A DNA stretch of 64,000 nt from CAG-103 sp905215475 (lineage in GTDB: Bacteria; Bacillota; Clostridia; Oscillospirales; Oscillospiraceae), in the NCBI GenBank assembly GCA_905215475.1, contig CAJMPW010000003.1:1-64000 (forward strand). The letters run 5' to 3'. Under the pieces are notes generated by a model. The model made no database searches. It saw only the letters and a program-made list of their open reading frames with translations, and was not told the DNA's origin. A program made the position numbers and the translations under genes. The number at the start of each line of letters is the position of its first letter. Position 1 is the stretch's first letter. Positions 7,583-16,010 of the stretch are shown piece by piece.

Positions 7583-8894
7583 AGTATTCTCCCCCATATG
7601 TTTGGATCTGTTCCATGCGGATGCAGACCATGGTTTGATCCGGCACCGCCGCCCATTGCTCGGCAACGCCGAAGCCGGCGATGGCCGCCGGCACATCCGC
7701 TGCGCGGATGATCGGTACGCGGTCGCGTGCACTCTGCGTCAGCCCCCGCTCTGCAAGCAGGTCGCTCACGCGCTTCGTGCAGCCGCGCCCAGCCAGGCGG
7801 ATCCGGTCACCCGGACGCCGCGGCGTAACCAATAGTTTATCATGGATAATCGCAGATTTAAAGACAAAAGTGGTGAACGCGCTGTGAATTTCATGAAACG
7901 GCTCCGGCATCCCCACCGTGATGCGCACGCCGAGCTCCGGGATCTCCGTCGTCTGACCGGGGATGAGCGCATACGTCCCGAGCTTTTCCCGGGGCTGCGC
8001 GCCGAAAAAGAGCCGCCCCTGCTCGCGCGTCACACGCAGACCGGGCACGTCGGCATAGCCGAGCCCTTCCCCGCCGCACAGCTGCTCGAGCGCCAGCAGA
8101 TGCCGCCGCGAGAGCTCGCATCCGGCCGCCTGCTGCAGCACACGCACACGCACCGGGCGCGGCAGCGCCAGCAGCTTCGCCACCGGAATGCCCTCCGCAG
8201 GCGTCTGACCGGCGAGAAACTCCGCCGCCAGACCGCCGAGAAACCGCTCGTCCTCGCGCAAAAGCGCCGCCGTATCGGCAGCGTGCTGCACGAAGGCCGC
8301 GTTCACGCTCTCGAGTGCCGGCACGGCATGGTGCCGGATGCGGTTGCGGGCGTAAGCGTCCGATGCGTTCGTGCTGTCGTCCACGTGCGCAATGCCATGT
8401 GCCGCCAGATACGCCTCCGCTTCCGCGCGCGTGGTGTCCAGCATCGGGCGCAGCAGCTTGCCGCGCTGCGGCGGGATACCGGTCAGGCCGCGCAGACCGC
8501 AGCCGCGCGCGAGGTTGAGCAGCAGCGTCTCGGCGTTGTCGTCCGCCGTGTGCGCCGTTGCGATCCAGTCATAGCCGTGCGCAGCCGCGCAGTCGGTCAA
8601 AAATGCATAGCGCAATTGCCGCGCCGCGCCCTCCGTGCCCATTCCGCGCACGGACGCAACGTCGCCGCGCCCGGCGTAAAACGGCACGTTCAGCCGTTGA
8701 CACTGCGCGCGCACGAACGCCTCGTCCCGGTCGCTCTCCGCACCGCGCAGCGCGTGGTTGAAGTGCGCACAGCCGACCGTGAAGCCGCGCTGCACCGCCA
8801 GCTCCGTCATCCGGTGCAGGAGGTACATGGAGTCCACCCCGCCGGACACGGCGCACAGCACACGCGCGCCTGGGGCGATCGCATCAATAGTCAT
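7575..8894 (-). CDS. tilS: tRNA(Ile)-lysidine synthase
   Basis: A 439-residue enzyme that uses ATP and lysine to convert C34 of the tRNA-Ile CAT anticodon to lysidine, so that it reads AUA. The PP-loop motif SGGVDS is near residue 16, followed by the N-type ATP pyrophosphatase domain, and the TilS substrate-binding and C-terminal domains follow. The ATG at 8894 overlaps the dnaB stop by 11 nt. A longer open frame to 8924 would lie deeper inside dnaB and is not preferred. Confidence 0.95.
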   Translation of the reverse strand: MTIDAIAPGARVLCAVSGGVDSMYLLHRMTELAVQRGFTVGCAHFNHALRGAESDRDEAFVRAQCQRLNVPFYAGRGDVASVRGMGTEGAARQLRYAFLTDCAAAHGYDWIATAHTADDNAETLLLNLARGCGLRGLTGIPPQRGKLLRPMLDTTRAEAEAYLAAHGIAHVDDSTNASDAYARNRIRHHAVPALESVNAAFVQHAADTAALLREDERFLGGLAAEFLAGQTPAEGIPVAKLLALPRPVRVRVLQQAAGCELSRRHLLALEQLCGGEGLGYADVPGLRVTREQGRLFFGAQPREKLGTYALIPGQTTEIPELGVRITVGMPEPFHEIHSAFTTFVFKSAIIHDKLLVTPRRPGDRIRLAGRGCTKRVSDLLAERGLTQSARDRVPIIRAADVPAAIAGFGVAEQWAAVPDQTMVCIRMEQIQTYGGEYYE

Positions 8895-10233
8895 CGTCGT
8901 CGTACTTCTTCTCGATGGCCGCAAACGTCGTGTACTCGGGCAGCCACATCACCTCGAGCGTGCCGGTCTCGCCGTGGCGGTTTTTGAGGATGATCGCCTC
9001 AGCCAGATTCGGGTTTTCGCATTCCTTGTTGTAGTACCCGTCGCGGTAGAGCGCGAGCACGATGTCCGCGTCCTGCTCGATGGCGCCGGATTCTCGCAGG
9101 TCCGAGAGCATCGGGCGCTTATTCTGGCGCGCTTCATTGGCACGCGAGAGCTGCGAGAGGCAGATGACCGGAACGTTGAGCTCCTTGGCCATGATCTTGA
9201 GCATACGGCTCATATCGGAGACCGCCTGTGTGCGGCTCTCGTTCGACCAGCCGTGGCCGCTGCCGGCCGACTGCATGAGCTGCAGGTAGTCGATGACGAC
9301 GAGGCCGAGATTCGGGATGCGGCGGCACTGGGCGTTCATGTCCGCAACGGAAAGCGATGGATTGTCGTCAATGCGGATATCGGTCGCGCTGATGGTCGTG
9401 GCCGCAGCGCCGACGCGCCGCCACTCGTCCGCCGAGAGCTTGCCGGTCAGCAGCTTCTGGCTGTCGACCAAGCCCTCGCCCGCGAGCAGACGGGTCGTGA
9501 GCTGCTCACGCGCCATTTCGAGCGAGAACACCGCGACCGTCTTGCCGGACGTCTTGCCGACGTGCAGCGCGATGTTGAGCGCAAGGCTCGTCTTGCCCAT
9601 GCCGGGACGCGCGGCGATGAGGATCAGCTCGCCCGCGTTCAGACCGAGGATGGCCTGGTCCAGATCCGGCAGACCGGTCGCCAGACCGGGGATGCCGCCG
9701 CCGCTGCTCGCCGCCTCGGAGAGGTTTGCGTACACGCGCTGGATGACCATGCTGATCGGCTGCAGGCCGCCGACATTGCGCCCCTGACGCAGCGCATAGA
9801 TCTTGCGCTCGGCCGCCTCAAGCATGGCGTCCGCACCGCCCGAGCCCTCAAAGATCATGGTGTTGATCTCATCGGCCGCGGTGTGCAGATTGCGCAGCAG
9901 CGCCTGATCGCGCACGATGGCCGCGTACTTGAGCACGTTCGCCGCCGTGGGCGTGACCTGCATGACCTCCATGAGGTACTGCTGCGTCGTGTCCTTGAAC
10001 ACGCCGCGCACCTTCATCTGTTCGAGCACCGTGACCGCGTCCACGCTCTGCCCATAGGAGAACATGGCAAAGATGGTGTCAAAAATGTCGCGGTTGGCCT
10101 GAATATAAAATTCGTCGGACTTGACCTTCTCGATCACATCCGGGATGCAGCTCGGGTCGATGAGCATCGCACCGATGACTGCCTGCTCCGCCGGAGCGGA
10201 ATGGGGCGCCTGTCTGCCAAGCAGTTCCTCCAT
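8884..10233 (-). CDS. dnaB: Replicative DNA helicase DnaB
   Basis: Hexameric helicase of 449 residues that unwinds DNA ahead of the replisome. The N-terminal DnaB domain binds primase and loader. The RecA-like motor shows Walker A ARPGMGKT near residue 200, Walker B LVVIDYLQLM and the SRAN motif. The protein ends in an acidic YDDDDY tail. No intein is present. It follows rplI by 29 nt in the same operon, a conserved Firmicute arrangement. Confidence 0.97.
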   Translation of the reverse strand: MEELLGRQAPHSAPAEQAVIGAMLIDPSCIPDVIEKVKSDEFYIQANRDIFDTIFAMFSYGQSVDAVTVLEQMKVRGVFKDTTQQYLMEVMQVTPTAANVLKYAAIVRDQALLRNLHTAADEINTMIFEGSGGADAMLEAAERKIYALRQGRNVGGLQPISMVIQRVYANLSEAASSGGGIPGLATGLPDLDQAILGLNAGELILIAARPGMGKTSLALNIALHVGKTSGKTVAVFSLEMAREQLTTRLLAGEGLVDSQKLLTGKLSADEWRRVGAAATTISATDIRIDDNPSLSVADMNAQCRRIPNLGLVVIDYLQLMQSAGSGHGWSNESRTQAVSDMSRMLKIMAKELNVPVICLSQLSRANEARQNKRPMLSDLRESGAIEQDADIVLALYRDGYYNKECENPNLAEAIILKNRHGETGTLEVMWLPEYTTFAAIEKKYDDDDY

Positions 10234-10262
10234 GACGGGTCCCTCCCTCGCCTGCGCGCGGA

Positions 10263-10712
10263 TTATTTTTCTTCGATAACCAGCACGTGGATCGTGCCGG
10301 TGACTTCATAGCCGAGCTTGCACTTGACCTCGTACGCGCCGAAGCTCTTGATGGGCTCGGCCTGCACGATCTTCTGCTTTTCGATGGTGAGCGCAAACTG
10401 CTCGTGCAGCGCGTCGCTGATCTCCTTCGAGGTGACGGAGCCGAAGAGCTTGCCGTTGCTGCCGGCCTTCGCCGCGATCTTCACCTGGATCGCGCCGAGC
10501 TTCTTGGCGTTTTCCTCCGCCTCTGCCTTTTCGCGGGCGATCTGCGCGGCCTTGGCCTTCTCCTTGAGGCGGAAGGCGTTGAGATTGTCGGCCGTCGCCT
10601 CCGTTGCGAGCTTGCGCGGCAGGAGGTAGTTGCGGGCATAGCCGTCGGAAACTTCCTTGAGCTCGCCCTTTTTGCCCTGACCCTTTACGTCTGCATTCAA
10701 GATTACTTTCAT
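10263..10712 (-). CDS. rplI: 50S ribosomal protein L9
   Basis: A 149-residue ribosomal protein. The N-terminal rRNA-binding domain has the signature GxxKGKxGxxKEVSDGYARNYLLP-like pattern (about residues 10-33). A long charged helix connects to the C-terminal domain. The ATG at 10712 is preceded by AAAGGAG. It lies between gdpP and dnaB, as in many Firmicutes. Confidence 0.97.
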   Translation of the reverse strand: MKVILNADVKGQGKKGELKEVSDGYARNYLLPRKLATEATADNLNAFRLKEKAKAAQIAREKAEAEENAKKLGAIQVKIAAKAGSNGKLFGSVTSKEISDALHEQFALTIEKQKIVQAEPIKSFGAYEVKCKLGYEVTGTIHVLVIEEK

Positions 10713-10730
10713 AGCAAGAAACTCCTTTGC

Positions 10731-12758
10731 TTAATTTTCCAGATTGTCGTCGATCGCCGCGCGTGCCATCTGCACCGCCTGCGCGACCGACACGTCGTGC
10801 AGCTGCACGGCCGCCGACGAACGGCTGCCGCCGCCGCCGAGCGCCTCCATGACAAGCTGCACATTCAATTCACCGATCGAGCGCGCGGAGATGAACACAT
10901 CCCCGTTGCCCATCGGGTAAATGACCAGTGACGCCGTGACCCCCGCGACATTGAGCAGCTCATCCGCCGCCTGTGCCGCAACGATGCGGTCCTGCGGCTC
11001 GGCGGGCGCTGCGATGGCAACGATCGTGCGGTAGATGCCCGCCGTCTGCAGGATCTTGGAGCGCGCGACCGTGTGCTCCATATCCGTCTGCAGGAGCTTT
11101 TTCACCTCGGAGGTGTCCGCTCCGGCGCGGCGCAGGAATGCCGCCGCCTCAAACGTGCGCTCGCCGGTGCGCACGGTGAAGTCCTTCGTATCGAGCATGA
11201 TGCCCGAGAGCATGGCCTCCGCCTCCACGTGCAGGATGTCCGTCTGCTCGACCAGCTCCTCCAAGAGCTCCGTCATCAGCTCACACGCCGACGATGCATA
11301 CGGCTCGTGGAAGCTCATGGTCGCGTTGGAGATATAGTTTGCCGCGCGCCGGTGGTGGTCGATGACCGCCACGCGGGTGCAGGCCTCGAGCAGGCTCGCA
11401 TTTTCCACCTGATCCGGGCGGTTGGTGTCCACCACGACGAGCAGCGTGCGGCTGTCGGCGTGCAGGAACGCCTCCTGCGGCGACAGGAACGCCTTGCTGT
11501 ATTCCGGCGCGTTGAGCATCCGGTCGCGGAGCTGTCCGGCCGCCGTCCTGTTGGCGTCCATGACGATGCGGCAGGGCGTGCCGAATTTGCGTGCGATGCA
11601 GCACACACCGGCGGCAGCGCCGAGCGTGTCCAGATCGGAGAATTTATGACCCATGACGTAGACCTTGGACGAGTCCTGAATGAGCTGGCTGAGGGCATTT
11701 GCCATGACGCGGGATTTGACCTTCGTGCGCCGCTCGACCTCTCCGCCGCGGCCGCCGAAGAATTCGAACGTGACGCGGTTTTTCACAACGGCCTGATCGC
11801 CGCCGCGCGAGAGCGCCATCTCGGTGCCGAGGATGGCAAAGTTGTAGTTTTCATCCAGGCTCTCCCCATCGCGGCCGACGCCGACGCTGACCGTGGCGCG
11901 GATACCGCTGGGACTGGTCACGCTGTGGACGATATCGAGCAGGGACGCGAACTTGTTCTCGCGCAGCTCGTCGAGATGCCGCGCCTCGAACACGTACAGA
12001 TACCGGTCGCGGTCATAGCGGCGGAAGAAGCCGCCCTTGCCCTCGCACCACTGCAGGAGCTTATCCTCAATGGCATCGCGCAGCTCGTTGCGCTTGCGGT
12101 CGGTCAGGCCGCGGATGAGCTCGTCATAGTTGTCGATGACGATCACGGCGATGATCGGGCGCGAGGCGTAATACTCCAGCCGGATCTTCTCATAGTCCGT
12201 CACATCGACCCAGTAGGTGATGCCCATGTAGCTTGCGGCGTCGTCCGGGTTCGTGCGCACGAGGTTGCCGTGGATCTGATACTTGCGGCCCTGATACTCC
12301 AGCAGCTCGGGACACTGGGTGTTGCCCTCGAGCAGCCAGCGGCCGGAGAACTCCGGGATCACGTCCGTGATGCGCATATCCACCGACGGCTTGTGCCGGC
12401 CGCAGATATCAAAAAAGTTCTGATTCGCCCAGATGACCTGCGAATCTGCCGGGCGAAAGACCGCCATCGGCAGCGGAAAATTCTGCAGGGTATTGTTTCG
12501 CGCAGACTCCGTATCATAGGTGACAGATTCGATATACCGCTCGAGCGTGCGGCGCTTGCGCGCGCGCATGATGACCGAGTAGATGATCAGCAGCAGAATG
12601 ATGATGCCCTCGACGATCGACAGCCAGAGCCGGTCGGAGAACAGAAATGTGATGACTGCGAATATGATCAGAAACAGCAGAAACATCCGCGAATTCGGCA
12701 TCAGCGCACGCTGCAGCTTCGACTCATTTGGCACATTGCCGGTTTTGGGATCTCGCAT
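10731..12758 (-). CDS. gdpP: Cyclic-di-AMP phosphodiesterase GdpP
   Basis: Membrane phosphodiesterase of 675 residues that cleaves c-di-AMP and so controls cell-wall and potassium balance. Two transmembrane segments lie near the N-terminus (about 20-65). A PAS-like domain and a degenerate GGDEF domain follow; the expected GGDEF sequence is replaced by RDRYLYVF. The DHH domain has DTLG, DTNRPD and DHHRR, and a DHHA1 domain with GGGGSRSS closes the protein. The start at 12758 is chosen because AGGAGG lies 7 nt upstream; the ATG at 12764 is too close to it. It is the first gene of the operon gdpP-rplI-dnaB-tilS-hpt-ftsH. Confidence 0.93.
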   Translation of the reverse strand: MRDPKTGNVPNESKLQRALMPNSRMFLLFLIIFAVITFLFSDRLWLSIVEGIIILLLIIYSVIMRARKRRTLERYIESVTYDTESARNNTLQNFPLPMAVFRPADSQVIWANQNFFDICGRHKPSVDMRITDVIPEFSGRWLLEGNTQCPELLEYQGRKYQIHGNLVRTNPDDAASYMGITYWVDVTDYEKIRLEYYASRPIIAVIVIDNYDELIRGLTDRKRNELRDAIEDKLLQWCEGKGGFFRRYDRDRYLYVFEARHLDELRENKFASLLDIVHSVTSPSGIRATVSVGVGRDGESLDENYNFAILGTEMALSRGGDQAVVKNRVTFEFFGGRGGEVERRTKVKSRVMANALSQLIQDSSKVYVMGHKFSDLDTLGAAAGVCCIARKFGTPCRIVMDANRTAAGQLRDRMLNAPEYSKAFLSPQEAFLHADSRTLLVVVDTNRPDQVENASLLEACTRVAVIDHHRRAANYISNATMSFHEPYASSACELMTELLEELVEQTDILHVEAEAMLSGIMLDTKDFTVRTGERTFEAAAFLRRAGADTSEVKKLLQTDMEHTVARSKILQTAGIYRTIVAIAAPAEPQDRIVAAQAADELLNVAGVTASLVIYPMGNGDVFISARSIGELNVQLVMEALGGGGSRSSAAVQLHDVSVAQAVQMARAAIDDNLEN

Positions 12759-12793
12759 CGTCATACCTCCTTGCACCCCGCGGGCAAAACCTA

Positions 12794-12822
12794 TTGCCCC
12801 CATAATAATCAATGATTATATC
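12794..12822 (+). promoter_or_regulatory. Possible divergent promoter of the nucleotidyltransferase gene
   Basis: TTGCCC (12794-12799), a 17-bp spacer and TATATC (12817-12822) on the plus strand. It overlaps the gdpP promoter, so the two would compete for polymerase. Confidence 0.4.
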
Positions 12823-12843
12823 ATCTTTCCCGAACGTTGACAA
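12815..12843 (-). promoter_or_regulatory. Promoter of the gdpP-ftsH operon
   Basis: TTGTCA (12838-12843), a 17-bp spacer and a perfect TATAAT (12815-12820) on the minus strand. Confidence 0.85.
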
Positions 12844-12882
12844 TACACTTTCCCACCGAAGATTTGTGAAAGGAGTGTGCGC

Positions 12883-13896
12883 ATGAAGGCCATTTTGCTC
12901 GCCGGCGGTCAGGGGCGGCGGCTGCGCAGCATCACAGGCAAACTGCCGAAGCCCCTGGTACCGCTCGTCGGCGTGCCGGTGCTTGACCGGCTGCTCGAGC
13001 TGCTGCGGCGCAGCGGCTTTACGGACGTGTGCGCGACGCTGTGTTACCGGCCGGAGGCCATTCAGGAGCACTGCGGCGACGGCAGCAGCTACGGCGTGCA
13101 CCTGCGCTACCGCATCGAGACTGAGCCGCGCGGCACGGCGGGCGCTGTGCGCGCGTGCAGCGACTTTTACGGCCGGGACGATTTTCTCGTCATCAGCGGC
13201 GACGCGGCGTGCAGCTTTGACCTGCTGCGGCTCTACCGGCAGCACCAAAGCTCCGGCGCCGCCGTGACGGTCGCGCTCTATCCGGACGCAGAGCCGCTGC
13301 AATACGGGCTCGTTTTGCAGGACCGGCAGGGCTATGTGCGCCACTTCATCGAAAAACCGGACTGGCCGCACGTTGTGACCGATCTCGTCAACACCGGCAT
13401 CTATATCGTCTCCCCGCGGGCGATGACCTATGTACCGGAGGACACGCCGTTCGATTTTGCCAACGACCTCTTCCCGCTGCTGCTCGCGGCGAATGAGCCG
13501 ATCCTCGGCGTGCCGATGGATGGCTACTGGTGCGACATCGGCACGCCGCGCGCCTACTACCGGTGCTGTCTGGACGTGCTCGACGGGCGGCTGAGTCCGG
13601 CGCCGCCGGAAGCCCCGGAATCACCGGAATCACCGAACGCCACCGCACAACGCGCAGACCCGCTCCGGCGCAGCGTCCCCTGCCGCGACCGCGCGCACCG
13701 GATGCGCATCCTGTCGGAGGCGATGATGGAGGCCGGCGCCGACTTCACCAACGGTCTGCACGTGCACGACGGCAGCTGGGAGCTGACCGTCCGGCCGGAT
13801 GCGGAAGTCTCCGCCCTGCAAGTGGAGGCAAACACACCGGATGCCGCCGCAGAGACCGCGCGGCTGCTCGAGCTGATGGAGCAGCACGGGAAATAG
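12883..13896 (+). CDS. Sugar-1-phosphate nucleotidyltransferase with orphan phosphomannomutase C-terminal domain
   Basis: A 337-residue cytoplasmic enzyme. Residues 1 to about 235 form a mannose-1-phosphate guanylyltransferase-like nucleotidyltransferase: LLAGGQGRRLR at the start, KLPKPLVPL, EPRGTAGAV, ISGDA and the sugar-site EKP. After a Pro-rich linker (about 240-265), the last 70 residues look like the terminal domain of a phosphomannomutase (HDGSWELTVRPDAEV then VEANTPDAAAET). In long bifunctional relatives the whole mutase follows the transferase; here its catalytic domains are missing. The likely role is NDP-sugar synthesis for cell-surface glycans; the sugar is not certain. The ATG at 12883 has AAAGGAG 7 nt upstream. 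Confidence 0.75.
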   Translation: MKAILLAGGQGRRLRSITGKLPKPLVPLVGVPVLDRLLELLRRSGFTDVCATLCYRPEAIQEHCGDGSSYGVHLRYRIETEPRGTAGAVRACSDFYGRDDFLVISGDAACSFDLLRLYRQHQSSGAAVTVALYPDAEPLQYGLVLQDRQGYVRHFIEKPDWPHVVTDLVNTGIYIVSPRAMTYVPEDTPFDFANDLFPLLLAANEPILGVPMDGYWCDIGTPRAYYRCCLDVLDGRLSPAPPEAPESPESPNATAQRADPLRRSVPCRDRAHRMRILSEAMMEAGADFTNGLHVHDGSWELTVRPDAEVSALQVEANTPDAAAETARLLELMEQHGK

Positions 13897-13903
13897 AGAC
13901 GCG

Positions 13904-13935
13904 AAAACCGCCGCATCCAACGATGCGGCGGTTTT
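13904..13935. terminator. Bidirectional terminator between the nucleotidyltransferase gene and the V-ATPase operon
   Basis: A 13-bp symmetric stem with AAAA at its left arm and TTTT at its right arm (13904-13916 with 13923-13935) serves the convergent genes on both sides. Confidence 0.9.
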
Positions 13936-13943
13936 GTGGTGCG

Positions 13944-14597
13944 TTATTGCTTATAATGGTGTGCGTCCTCGAGGACCATTTCCTTGACCTTCATCAGGCG
14001 CACCTTGGTCGAACTTTCGTTCTCGTCCAGCTTCATGGAGATGTAACGAATGTTCTGCTCCAGCTCCGGGATCATCACGTATTCGAGCGCGTTGACGCGG
14101 CGGCGGGTCTTTTCGATCTCCTGCGCGAGCATCTGCGTGGTCTTTTCGACCTGCGCAAGCTCCAGCATATCCTTAAACACCTCCGCCAGCTTCTCGAGCG
14201 CATCGTCCAGCTCGCCGGACGTCTGCGCGAAGCCATACGGGAAGATCTCGGACGGGTCGCTGTTGCGGGTCTGGAAATCGTAGACCGGCACGTTCACGCT
14301 CATGATGTTCTGATAGGTCATGCCCAGCTCGACACTCTGCCGCGGGTAGAGCAGCGACTGCTCGAGCATTTCCGGGGACATGATCGCGGACGCGACCGAC
14401 AGAGAGCCGAACGCCTCCGTGAGTCCCTGCTCGACCTTTGCACGCAGCTGCTTGTTCAGGCGCACGTTGTCGAGGAACTGACGCATCAGCTCGTCACGCT
14501 TATCCTTGAGGAGCTTATGACCCCTGCGAGCGGTCTTCAACCGGCCCTTGAGCTGGTTGAGCACCATTCTTGTCGGGGTAATCGCTGTATTTGCCAT
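13944..14597 (-). CDS. atpD: V-type ATP synthase subunit D
   Basis: A 217-residue coiled-coil protein that forms the central rotor shaft in the V1 headpiece. The N-terminal region PTRMVLNQLKGRLKTARRG and the C-terminal heptad-rich helix are typical. The ATG at 14597 has GAGGTGA 4 nt upstream; a TTG one codon earlier is less likely. It is the last gene of the V-ATPase operon. Confidence 0.95.
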   Translation of the reverse strand: MANTAITPTRMVLNQLKGRLKTARRGHKLLKDKRDELMRQFLDNVRLNKQLRAKVEQGLTEAFGSLSVASAIMSPEMLEQSLLYPRQSVELGMTYQNIMSVNVPVYDFQTRNSDPSEIFPYGFAQTSGELDDALEKLAEVFKDMLELAQVEKTTQMLAQEIEKTRRRVNALEYVMIPELEQNIRYISMKLDENESSTKVRLMKVKEMVLEDAHHYKQ

Positions 14598-14636
14598 CAA
14601 ATCACCTCACTTGGTAAGTCTGCGGGACGGGTGCGA

Positions 14637-16010
14637 TCAGGTCTCGGGCATATACTTTTCGATCAGCTCGGGCTTGATACGCTTGAGCTCGGTGCGCGGC
14701 AGCAGGCTCAGCAGCTCCCAGCCGAGGTTGAGTGTATCCTCAATGGTGCGGTTGGTGTTGTTGCCCTGATTGACGTAGCGCTGCTCAAACGCATCGGCGA
14801 ACTTCGCAAATTGCTTGTCGTCATCCGACAGCGCCGCCTCGCCGAGAATGGTCATGAGCTCCTTGGCGTCCTTGCCGCGGGCATAGGCCGCAAACAGCTG
14901 GTTCATCGTGCCGGAGTGGTCCTCACGGGTCTTGCCCTCGCCGATGCCCTTATCCTTCAGACGCGACAGGCTGGGCAGCACGTCCACGGGCGGGATGATG
15001 CCCTTGCGGTACAGGTCGCGGGAGAGGATGATCTGACCCTCGGTGATGTAACCGGTCAGGTCAGGGATCGGGTGGGTCTTGTCGTCCTCGGGCATGGTCA
15101 GGATCGGGATCATGGTGATCGAGCCGGACTTGCCGATGCGGCGGCCTGCGCGCTCGTAGAGCGTGGCAAGGTCGGTGTACAGATAGCCGGGATAGCCGCG
15201 GCGGCCGGGGACTTCCTTCTTGGCCGCAGAGACCTCACGCAGCGCCTCGGCATAGTTGGTGATATCGGTCAGGATGACCAGCACCTGCATATCCTTCTCG
15301 AATGCCAGATACTCGGCCGCGGTCAGCGCCATACGCGGGGTGGCGATACGCTCGACGGCGGGGTCGTTGGCAAGGTTCGAGAACACGACCGTGCGGTCGA
15401 TGGCGCCGGTGCGGCGGAACTCCTGAATGAAGTACTCAGACTCCTCGAACGTGATGCCGATGGCGGCAAAGACGACGGCGAAGTTCTCATTGTCGCCCAG
15501 CACCTTCGCCTGACGCGCGATCTGCGCGGCAAGGGCGGCGTGCGGCAGGCCGGAGGCCGAGAAGATCGGCAGCTTCTGGCCGCGGACGAGGGTGTTCAGG
15601 CCATCGATGGTGGACACGCCGGTCTGAATGAACTCTGCCGGGTAGGCGCGGGCCGCCGGGTTCATCGGCAGACCGTTGATGTCGCGGTGCTCCTCGGCGA
15701 GGATCGCCGGACCGCCGTCGATGGGCTCGCCCATGCCGTTGAAGACGCGGCCGAGCATATCCTCGCTCACGCCCAGCTGCAGCGGGTGGCCGAGAAAGCG
15801 CACCTTCGACTGCGCGAGGTTGATGCCCTGCGCGCTCTCGAAGAGCTGCACGACCGCATGATCGTCCTCGACCTCGAGGACTTTGCAGCGGCGGACTTCA
15901 CCGTTCGGGAGCTCGATCTCGGCCAGCTCGTCGTAGGTCACGCCTTCGACATTCTTGACGATCATCAGAGGGCTGGCGATCTCCTGGATGGTCTTGTATT
16001 CTCTAATCAC
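14637..16010 (-). CDS. atpB: V-type ATP synthase subunit B
   Basis: Non-catalytic regulatory subunit of 457 residues in the V1 hexamer. The family core is visible (FSASGLPHAALAAQIARQA, PILTMPEDD, and the C-terminal GWELLSLLPR). It lacks a Walker A motif, as expected. The start is GTG at 16010, overlapping the atpA stop in GTGA, so translation is coupled. Confidence 0.96.
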   Translation of the reverse strand: MIREYKTIQEIASPLMIVKNVEGVTYDELAEIELPNGEVRRCKVLEVEDDHAVVQLFESAQGINLAQSKVRFLGHPLQLGVSEDMLGRVFNGMGEPIDGGPAILAEEHRDINGLPMNPAARAYPAEFIQTGVSTIDGLNTLVRGQKLPIFSASGLPHAALAAQIARQAKVLGDNENFAVVFAAIGITFEESEYFIQEFRRTGAIDRTVVFSNLANDPAVERIATPRMALTAAEYLAFEKDMQVLVILTDITNYAEALREVSAAKKEVPGRRGYPGYLYTDLATLYERAGRRIGKSGSITMIPILTMPEDDKTHPIPDLTGYITEGQIILSRDLYRKGIIPPVDVLPSLSRLKDKGIGEGKTREDHSGTMNQLFAAYARGKDAKELMTILGEAALSDDDKQFAKFADAFEQRYVNQGNNTNRTIEDTLNLGWELLSLLPRTELKRIKPELIEKYMPET

